11,712 bases of DNA from JBAUHN01 sp049680295. Its GTDB lineage: Bacteria; Pseudomonadota; Alphaproteobacteria; Rhodobacterales; Rhodobacteraceae. The stretch lies in the NCBI GenBank assembly GCA_049680295.1, contig JBAUHN010000426.1, positions 1 through 11,712 of the forward strand, in the 5' to 3' direction. The notes below the pieces were generated by a model. That model saw only the letters and a list, made by a program, of their open reading frames with translations, had not been told where the DNA came from and did no database searches. The translations under genes and the position numbers were made by a program. This document shows, one piece after another, positions 6,465-11,712 of this stretch (within the stretch, counting starts at the first letter, position 1; every line of letters begins with the position of its first letter).

Positions 6465-7667
6465 ATGGTGCAACCAGACCGTAAGTACAGACCGCAATTC
6501 TCGCAACCGGTGCGTCAGATTTTGCTGATGCTGCTGGTGCTTGGCCTGTCAGGGGCCGGTGCTTTTGTGGCCTTCCCCAAAGTCGTTACCGTATTTGAGG
6601 CAAACCCCTATCTGAACGGGTTTATCATTTTCGTGTTTTTCATCGGTGTGCTGGCCTGTTTCTATCAGGTTTTGCAACTCATCGGGTCGGTCAAATGGAT
6701 TGAGCGTTTTGCGTCGGAAAACAGTGACAGCAACGCCAGGGCACCACAGCTTTTGGCACCGCTTGCGTCGCTGCTGCGCACACGCGGCGCACGAATGCAG
6801 GTCAGTGCCACGTCAACGCGCTCGATCCTCGATTCCGTAGGAACCCGCATAGACGAAGCCCGTGAAATCACCCGATACATCGTCAACATGTTGATTTTTC
6901 TGGGTCTTTTGGGAACCTTCTTTGGCCTCGCGACAACCGTTCAGGCCGTGGTCGAAACCATTCAAAGCCTGGCCCCGCAAGAAGGCGAAGGCGGCGTCGA
7001 TGTGTTTAACCGTCTGATGACCGGGCTTGAGGCGCAATTGGGCGGTATGGGCGTGGCGTTCGGGTCATCGTTGCTTGGTCTGGCGGGATCATTGCTGGTG
7101 GGTCTGCTGGAACTTTTTGCCGGACACGGGCAGAACCGATTTTACCGCGAACTCGAAGAATGGCTAAGCTCGATCACCCGCGTCGGGTTTTCTTCCGGTG
7201 ATGAAGGGACCGGCGAAAGCAGTTCCGTGGGCGGGGTGGTGGACCATCTTGTCGAACAGATGGAAGGCCTGCAACAACTGTTTACCCAATCAGACATCAG
7301 CCGGTCGATGATGGACAAGAAAATCAGTCAGTTGATTGATACGATAAGTCTGGCGAACACAGATCAACCCGTGCACGACGACACAACCGGACCTGCCCTG
7401 CAACGGATTGCTGACGGTCAGGAGCGGATGATCAGCGCGCTGGAAGGGCTTGATCCATCCGAAGGTCTGGACGCCGAAAGCAGAATGCGACTTCGGTCTA
7501 TTGATGTTCAAATGCTGCGCATCCTGGAAGAAATCTCGGCCGGACGGCAGGAAAGCCTGTCAGAACTGCGCAATGACATTGCCAACCTAAGCCGCGCGAT
7601 TTCCGGTGCGCCATCGCAGACCCGCCGATACAAGACGCCTGACAATTTTGATGGTGAGGATCAGTAG
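6465..7667 (+). CDS. MotA/TolQ/ExbB-family proton-channel subunit with cytoplasmic tail
   Basis: A 400-residue inner-membrane protein. Four membrane helices are visible: about 17-37, 50-73, 140-160 and 196-219. Helix 3 contains the family motif LGLLGTFFGLATT (146-158) and helix 4 begins GGMGVAFGSSLLGL, the pattern of the ion-channel domain shared by MotA, TolQ and ExbB. A 66-residue cytoplasmic loop joins helices 2 and 3. After helix 4 comes a polar tail of about 180 residues (220-400) with helical, heptad-like stretches near 258-295 and 340-380; such a tail is a feature of ZorA-like proteins, while TolQ and ExbB have little beyond helix 3. ATG 6465 has AGGAG at 6452-6456. The partner gene starts 2 bases after its stop. 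By family rule it should form a pentamer around a dimer of the partner and use ion flow to rotate; that is inference. Not flagellar MotA by context, and no Ton or Tol genes adjoin. Confidence 0.88.
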   Translation: MVQPDRKYRPQFSQPVRQILLMLLVLGLSGAGAFVAFPKVVTVFEANPYLNGFIIFVFFIGVLACFYQVLQLIGSVKWIERFASENSDSNARAPQLLAPLASLLRTRGARMQVSATSTRSILDSVGTRIDEAREITRYIVNMLIFLGLLGTFFGLATTVQAVVETIQSLAPQEGEGGVDVFNRLMTGLEAQLGGMGVAFGSSLLGLAGSLLVGLLELFAGHGQNRFYRELEEWLSSITRVGFSSGDEGTGESSSVGGVVDHLVEQMEGLQQLFTQSDISRSMMDKKISQLIDTISLANTDQPVHDDTTGPALQRIADGQERMISALEGLDPSEGLDAESRMRLRSIDVQMLRILEEISAGRQESLSELRNDIANLSRAISGAPSQTRRYKTPDNFDGEDQ

Positions 7668-7669
7668 CT

Positions 7670-9565
7670 ATGGCCTTGTCCAGACGCACTGGTGCACGGT
7701 TTCAGGCGTCGATCTGGCCCGGATTTGTCGATGCAATGACGGGGCTGTTGTTGGTTTTGATGTTCGTTCTGACGATGTTCATGATCGTACAGTTCGTGCT
7801 CAGCGAGCAAATCTCGGGCCAGGAAACTGAACTTGACCAACTGGCGGGCGAAGTGGCCGCGCTGGCCAGTGCTTTGGGATTGGAACGCGAAGAAACCAGC
7901 GCCCTAAAAACTGAATTGGGTGTTTTGAACACATCCCTAAGCGACGCCCGCGATGAGGTGTCCCAACAGGCGGCGCTGATCGCATCCCTGACCACGCAGC
8001 GTGATCGCCAAGCCGAACAACTGGCCGCCGCCGCAACCCAGATCACCGGGTTTGAAGCCCAGGTTGCTGCATTACTGACGCAACGCGACACGGCTCTGGG
8101 CACCGTTGCCGATTTGGAAGCTGCTCAAACGGCATTACTAAGTGAACAAGAGGCCCTGAACCTGGCCCTTGCACAGGCACGCGGCGAAGTTGATGCGCAG
8201 GCCGAGGCGGCACGACTGGCCGCAGCCCGTCGCGAAGCCTTGGATGCATTGGTTGTTGATCTGCGCAAACGGAATGCGGATGCCGCATCTCAGGTTGAGA
8301 CATTGACCGCTGATTTGAACGACGCGCAGGCGGCCCTGTCACAAGAAGAAACCGCGAGGCTGCTTGAGGCCGCCGCCGCAGAAGCACTGCGGGCGCGTCT
8401 GGAAAACGCCGATGCGGAATTGACTGCGATGACCCTGGCACTTGAGGCGCAACGCAAAGATGCCGAGGATACGCTAACCCTGTTGGCCGCAGCCCGCAGC
8501 GCGCAAAGCGATCTGGACAGCAAACTGGCAGCGGCGCTGTTGCAGTTGGAAGGGGCTGCACAAAACGCCAAATCCAACGCCGAAGCGCAAGAACAGGCTG
8601 CCAGGCTTTTGGCCGAGAATGCCGATCTGGATGTCCGCCTTAAGGCGGCCCTAGCGCAATTGGATTCCGCCCAAACCGCTGCGGCCACCGACCGCGATGC
8701 ATTGCGTGCACAACTGGCCGAGGCGCTGGCCGCCAAACTGGCGGCCCAAACGCTGGCCGATGATACCAGTTCCGAGGCTGAACGCCGGGCTGCATTGTTG
8801 GCTGAAGCGCAAAAAGCGCTGTCACAGGAAGAAGCGGCAAGTGCTGCGTCACAACGACAAACCGAATTGCTAAACCAGCAGGTGGCGGCATTGCGTGGAC
8901 AACTGGGCGAATTGCAGGCCTTGTTGGACGACGCCGTTGCACGCGACGCTGTGGCGCAGGTGCAGTTGCAGTCGCTGGGGTCCGAGCTGAACACCGCCCT
9001 GGCGCGGGTCGCCGCCGAAGAACGCCGCCGCGCAGAACTGGAGGCGGCTGAACGCGAACGTCTTGAGGCTGAAGCCGCGCGTCTGACCGCCGAGACCAAA
9101 GATCTTGAGCAATACCGTTCTGAGTTTTTTGGACGCCTGCGCGATGTTCTGGGCCGCCAGGAAGGCGTGCGGATCGAAGGCGACCGGTTTGTGTTTTCCT
9201 CGGAGGTTTTGTTCCCGCCGGGAGCTGTTGTTTTGTCCGAAGACGGCAAATTTGAAGTGTCCAAAGTTGCCAATATCCTAAGCAGCGTGGCCAGTGACAT
9301 TCCGCCGGAAATTGATTGGATTATCCGGGTTGACGGCCACACCGATGACACGCCGCTGTCCGGTCTCGGCGAATTTGCCGACAATTGGGAACTCAGTCAG
9401 GCGCGTGCCCTTTCGGTCGTCAAATATATGTCGAGCGCGCTGGGTATTCCACCTGAACGGCTGGCGGCAAACGGTTTTGGTCAATACCAGCCGGTCGCGT
9501 TTGGTGACAGCGATGAAGCGCGCGCGCAAAACCGGCGGATTGAGCTAAAATTTACCGAAAAATAG
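7670..9565 (+). CDS. MotB-like stator partner: one TM helix, long coiled coil, OmpA peptidoglycan-binding domain
   Basis: A 631-residue protein with a cytoplasmic N-terminus and one membrane helix (about 18-44). The helix entry WPGFVDAMTGLL (16-27) matches the MotB/TolR/ExbD pattern, with Asp21 at the place of the ion-carrying aspartate. Residues 51-482 are an uninterrupted polar, Ala/Leu/Glu/Gln-rich coiled coil: I count about 116 Ala in 430 residues, and no proline between residues 17 and 516. Residues about 498-631 form an OmpA-like domain: VDGHTDD (554-560), LSQARA (575-580) and NRRIELKF (621-628), where Asp559 and Arg579 match the peptidoglycan-contacting pair of OmpA. There is no cysteine. 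Far longer than MotB or ZorB as I know them. ATG 7670 is 2 bases after the channel gene, with GAGGA at 7656-7660. It should anchor the channel to the cell wall; the moved target is unknown. Confidence 0.88.
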   Translation: MALSRRTGARFQASIWPGFVDAMTGLLLVLMFVLTMFMIVQFVLSEQISGQETELDQLAGEVAALASALGLEREETSALKTELGVLNTSLSDARDEVSQQAALIASLTTQRDRQAEQLAAAATQITGFEAQVAALLTQRDTALGTVADLEAAQTALLSEQEALNLALAQARGEVDAQAEAARLAAARREALDALVVDLRKRNADAASQVETLTADLNDAQAALSQEETARLLEAAAAEALRARLENADAELTAMTLALEAQRKDAEDTLTLLAAARSAQSDLDSKLAAALLQLEGAAQNAKSNAEAQEQAARLLAENADLDVRLKAALAQLDSAQTAAATDRDALRAQLAEALAAKLAAQTLADDTSSEAERRAALLAEAQKALSQEEAASAASQRQTELLNQQVAALRGQLGELQALLDDAVARDAVAQVQLQSLGSELNTALARVAAEERRRAELEAAERERLEAEAARLTAETKDLEQYRSEFFGRLRDVLGRQEGVRIEGDRFVFSSEVLFPPGAVVLSEDGKFEVSKVANILSSVASDIPPEIDWIIRVDGHTDDTPLSGLGEFADNWELSQARALSVVKYMSSALGIPPERLAANGFGQYQPVAFGDSDEARAQNRRIELKFTEK

Positions 9566-9585
9566 ACTGCTGGCAAATGCAGCTT

Positions 9586-9689
9586 AGAGCGCCTCGCCTT
9601 AAACATGTTTCACTTGTTCGCTGCCTTCGCCTGCGGCTCAACGCGAAAAGTGATGCTTAATGGCTCAGGTTAAAGGCGGGACGCTTTAA
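9586..9689. repeat. Imperfect inverted repeat of about 100 bases, probable interspersed repeat or bidirectional hairpin
   Basis: The outer arms 9588-9604 (AGCGCCTCGCCTTAAAC) and 9669-9685 (reverse complement AGCGTCCCGCCTTTAAC) match at 14 of 17 positions. Inside, TCACTTGTTCGC at 9610-9621 pairs with one gap to the complement of GCGAAAAGTGA at 9643-9653. The centre (GCCTTCGCCTGCGGC) can also fold. The right arm runs into the M23 stop codon (9688-9686). It fills the gap between two convergent genes, so it may end transcription from both sides; its size and shape also fit a small repeated element. Its copy number cannot be seen here. Confidence 0.6.
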
Positions 9690-10654
9690 CGAACAGTTAT
9701 GGCTGTCTTTTTCATGCTCACAACGCGATCGGACCGCAGCAATTCGACGGTACCGGTGTAGGTTCCATGCGGCCATTGATCCGCCCGAAGCTTGATCCCA
9801 AATGCACGAAACATGCGTGCCTTTGTGCTATTGACTGGAAAGCTCTGTTCGGCAAGCGGGCCAGATGGTCCTTCGATCTTGATGTGCAGGCGGTCGCCTT
9901 TTTGGCCCCCAAACGCATGGGCATAGACCACGACGGTATTGCTGCTGTCGGGCAGGGTGTCGTTGGGTTTTGGCCCCGCCTTCACCGCGTCAAAGCTGGG
10001 AACATGGTCGGCAAACCCCAAGGCGATGATGCCGCCAGGCCGGTGTTTGACAGGCGTTTTCCAAAGCGATGTGGACTGACCCGCGTTGCAGGCGCCGGTC
10101 ACATTGGGTGAAAAGGGGTCAATAACGGCGCCATTTTTTCGCACGCTCAGGTGCAGATGCGGGAATTCGCTGCGCCCGCTTAGCCCAACTTTGCCAATCC
10201 GGTCACCGGTTTTGACCTGATCACCTTTGGCCAGCGAAATAGACCCTGCCTTCAGGTGACAATATTGGGTTTCCCATCCATCCGCATGGGCAATAACAAT
10301 GCCATTTCCGCATTCGCGCCCTGCAACGCTGGCCGCAGTCTCGGCGGAATAGCCAACGTCGGCCATGCCACGGCGCGTTGCGATGACGCGCCCATCTGCC
10401 GCCGCCAGAACAGACACACCTTTCGCCATGCGCGCAAGATCGGGCAGGGCAAAATCGGTGCCTTTGTGGCCATCGTAACTAAGAGTTGAGCACAAAAAGT
10501 CGGCATAACCGTCCGAGGTGTCATGATCGACATATTGCTGAATGTAGCAATCCGACCCCAGATCGCAATCAATCGGAATCTCCAAACGAAAGTCCCCCGC
10601 TGCGGCGGGCACAGCGAGGGATACCAGTAAAGCCGAAAAGGGCTTTGAAATCAT
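9686..10654 (-). CDS. Secreted M23 (LytM-type) metallopeptidase
   Basis: A 322-residue exported protein. Residues 1-20 are a signal peptide (ALLVSLAVPAAAG), probably cut at AAA-G or AAG-D. The LytM domain spans about 60-182: zinc ligands His63 and Asp67 in GHKGTDFA, catalytic His133 in YCHL, and HLH at 166-168 giving catalytic His166 and zinc ligand His168. All key residues of an active M23 endopeptidase, which cuts peptide cross-links in peptidoglycan, are present. Six cysteines (30, 36, 55, 115, 132, 189) suggest disulfides. A C-terminal region of about 120 residues (200-322) is probably a beta-sandwich domain of unknown role. The ATG at 10654-10652 overlaps the clpA stop (ATGA) with no good Shine-Dalgarno, so translation is likely coupled to clpA. 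The 3' end runs into the inverted repeat at 9586-9689. High confidence for family and catalytic competence; its in vivo target is inferred. Confidence 0.93.
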   Translation of the reverse strand: MISKPFSALLVSLAVPAAAGDFRLEIPIDCDLGSDCYIQQYVDHDTSDGYADFLCSTLSYDGHKGTDFALPDLARMAKGVSVLAAADGRVIATRRGMADVGYSAETAASVAGRECGNGIVIAHADGWETQYCHLKAGSISLAKGDQVKTGDRIGKVGLSGRSEFPHLHLSVRKNGAVIDPFSPNVTGACNAGQSTSLWKTPVKHRPGGIIALGFADHVPSFDAVKAGPKPNDTLPDSSNTVVVYAHAFGGQKGDRLHIKIEGPSGPLAEQSFPVNSTKARMFRAFGIKLRADQWPHGTYTGTVELLRSDRVVSMKKTAITVR

Positions 10655-11712
10655 TCTGCCGTCAAAAGCGGTGGTTTGTTCCCCGACAGCCGCGGCTTGT
10701 CGGGACCTTCGTATTTCAGATCAATGTCTTTGCCTTTGACGCCGACCTTGACCACACCGCCCTTGATCAGTTTGCCAAACAGCAATTCTTCGGCTAGTGG
10801 CTTTTTGATGTGTTCCTGGATCACCCGCCCCAATGGCCGCGCACCCATCTTTTCATCATAGCCTTTTTCCGCCAGCCATTCAGCCGCCTTTTTGGTAAGC
10901 TCAATGGTGACATTGCGGTCCATGAGCTGTGCTTCGAGTTGCAATACGAATTTTTCGACAACCCGCAAAATGATATCTTTGGGAAGTGGCGCAAAGCTGA
11001 TTACGGAATCCAGCCGGTTGCGGAATTCCGGTGTGAACGTCCGCTCAATCGCGGCGGTGTCTTCGCCGGTGCGGCGATCACGCCCAAATCCGATGGCTTC
11101 CTTGGCCTGATCCGCAGCACCCGCGTTAGTGGTCATGATCAGCACCACATTGCGGAAATCTACGGTGCGCCCGTTATGATCGGTCAGCTTGCCGTGATCC
11201 ATCACCTGCAACAAAATATTGTAGACGTCCGGATGCGCCTTTTCCATTTCATCAAGCAACAAAACACAATGTGGATGCTGGTCCACACCGTCCGTCAGAA
11301 GCCCCCCCTGATCAAACCCGACATAGCCCGGAGGAGCGCCAATCAGGCGTGATACGGCGTGTTTTTCCATGTATTCTGACATGTCAAATCGCAATAATTC
11401 CACGCCCAAAGTGTCCGCAAGTTGTTTGGCCACTTCGGTTTTGCCGACGCCTGTGGGGCCAGCGAACAGGTAGTTGCCGATGGGTTTTTCCGGCTCGCGC
11501 AGGCCGGCGCGCGCCAGTTTGATCGCTGACGCCAGCGCGGTGATCGCCTTGTCCTGACCGTAAACCACACGCTTGAGGCTGGTTTCGAGGTCTTTGAGAA
11601 CCTCGGCATCGTCCTTCGACACATTTTTGGGTGGAATGCGTGCAATCTTGGCGACAACATTCTCGATCTCTTTGGTGCCGATTGTCTTGCGCCGTTTAGC
11701 GGCTGCAACAAG
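10651..11712 (-). CDS. clpA: ATP-dependent Clp protease ATP-binding subunit ClpA, C-terminal part
   Basis: The last 353 residues of ClpA; the gene enters through the right edge with its N-domain and first AAA+ module outside. The frame is open to 11712, and the part before the GTG at 11622 already reads as ClpA (KRRKTIGTKEIE, then ARIPPKNVS), so that codon is not a start. The second AAA+ module shows Walker A GPTGVGKT (85-92 of the visible part), the pore loop GYVG (129-132), Walker B VLLLDE (150-155), sensor 1 in MTTNAG, the arginine finger region FRNRLD (230-235) and sensor 2 GARPLGR (290-296). The ClpP-docking loop reads IGF at 207-209, where E. coli ClpA has IGL. ClpA unfolds substrates, including N-degron proteins brought by ClpS, and feeds them to ClpP in the cytoplasm. 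The stop overlaps the M23 start. Secure call. Confidence 0.96.
   Translation of the reverse strand, partial: LVAAAKRRKTIGTKEIENVVAKIARIPPKNVSKDDAEVLKDLETSLKRVVYGQDKAITALASAIKLARAGLREPEKPIGNYLFAGPTGVGKTEVAKQLADTLGVELLRFDMSEYMEKHAVSRLIGAPPGYVGFDQGGLLTDGVDQHPHCVLLLDEMEKAHPDVYNILLQVMDHGKLTDHNGRTVDFRNVVLIMTTNAGAADQAKEAIGFGRDRRTGEDTAAIERTFTPEFRNRLDSVISFAPLPKDIILRVVEKFVLQLEAQLMDRNVTIELTKKAAEWLAEKGYDEKMGARPLGRVIQEHIKKPLAEELLFGKLIKGGVVKVGVKGKDIDLKYEGPDKPRLSGNKPPLLTAE

Noticed and set aside
8290..9384. A 364-codon open frame on the minus strand inside the MotB-like gene
   Set aside because: Its product is Ser/Ala/Arg-rich with no domain, as expected from reading Ala- and Leu-rich coding sequence backwards; the plus-strand gene has clear domains and a ribosome-binding site.
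6465..9565. A complete Zorya defence system
   Set aside because: Only the ZorA/ZorB-like motor subunits are present; no ZorC, ZorD or ZorE gene is nearby and the coil is far longer than in ZorB.
9657..9673. CtrA-type TTAA half-sites
   Set aside because: The two TTAA are 9 bases apart, not the 7 of the consensus, and lie inside a hairpin at a gene end.

Overview
The window looks like a piece of alphaproteobacterial chromosome, most likely from the roseobacter side of the Rhodobacteraceae. The base composition is moderately GC-rich, HisC, S4, TyrC, ClpA and DUF2125 read like the forms I know from that family, and the linkages (hisC-tyrC, clpA followed by an M23 peptidase) fit. This placement is inference from protein flavour; there is no rRNA marker here. 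I see no tRNA, rRNA, CRISPR array, insertion sequence, integrase or phage gene. Coding density is high and the longest gene-free stretch is about 150 bases.

Layout. (1) 1-291, minus: the N-terminal part of an EAL-domain (cyclic-di-GMP phosphodiesterase type) protein that runs off the left edge. (2) 424-1026, plus: tag, 3-methyladenine DNA glycosylase I. (3) 1180-1800, plus: rpsD (ribosomal protein S4) with its own promoter, whose -35 box sits on the tag stop codon, and a clear intrinsic terminator. (4) 1966-4762, plus: hisC, tyrC and an extensin-like secreted protein, joined by two ATGA stop/start overlaps. (5) 4788-5792, minus: a DUF2125 membrane-anchored protein, convergent with the extensin gene; a perfect 11-bp inverted repeat covers the junction and the DUF2125 stop. 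(6) 5858-6388, plus: a ChaC-type gamma-glutamylcyclotransferase, divergent from DUF2125. (7) 6465-9565, plus: a two-gene rotary-motor-like pair: a MotA/TolQ/ExbB-family channel with a 180-residue cytoplasmic tail, and a MotB-like partner with one membrane helix, a very long alanine-rich coiled coil and a C-terminal OmpA peptidoglycan-binding domain. (8) about 9586-9689: a roughly 100-base imperfect inverted repeat at the convergent junction. (9) 9686-11712, minus: the C-terminal part of clpA and, overlapping it by ATGA, a secreted M23 endopeptidase.

How the parts relate. Much of the window is core metabolism and housekeeping (histidine and tyrosine synthesis, ribosome, DNA repair, proteolysis). 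The rest concerns the cell envelope: extensin-like protein, DUF2125, M23 hydrolase and the motor pair anchored to peptidoglycan. The motor pair is the most interesting item. Its subunits have the architecture of ion-driven stator units (MotAB, TolQR, ExbBD and the ZorAB part of Zorya), but no flagellar, Ton/Tol or Zorya effector gene lies beside it, and its periplasmic coil is far longer than the MotB linker. Its function is unknown to me; the surroundings suggest a chromosomal envelope role rather than a defence island, which is inference.
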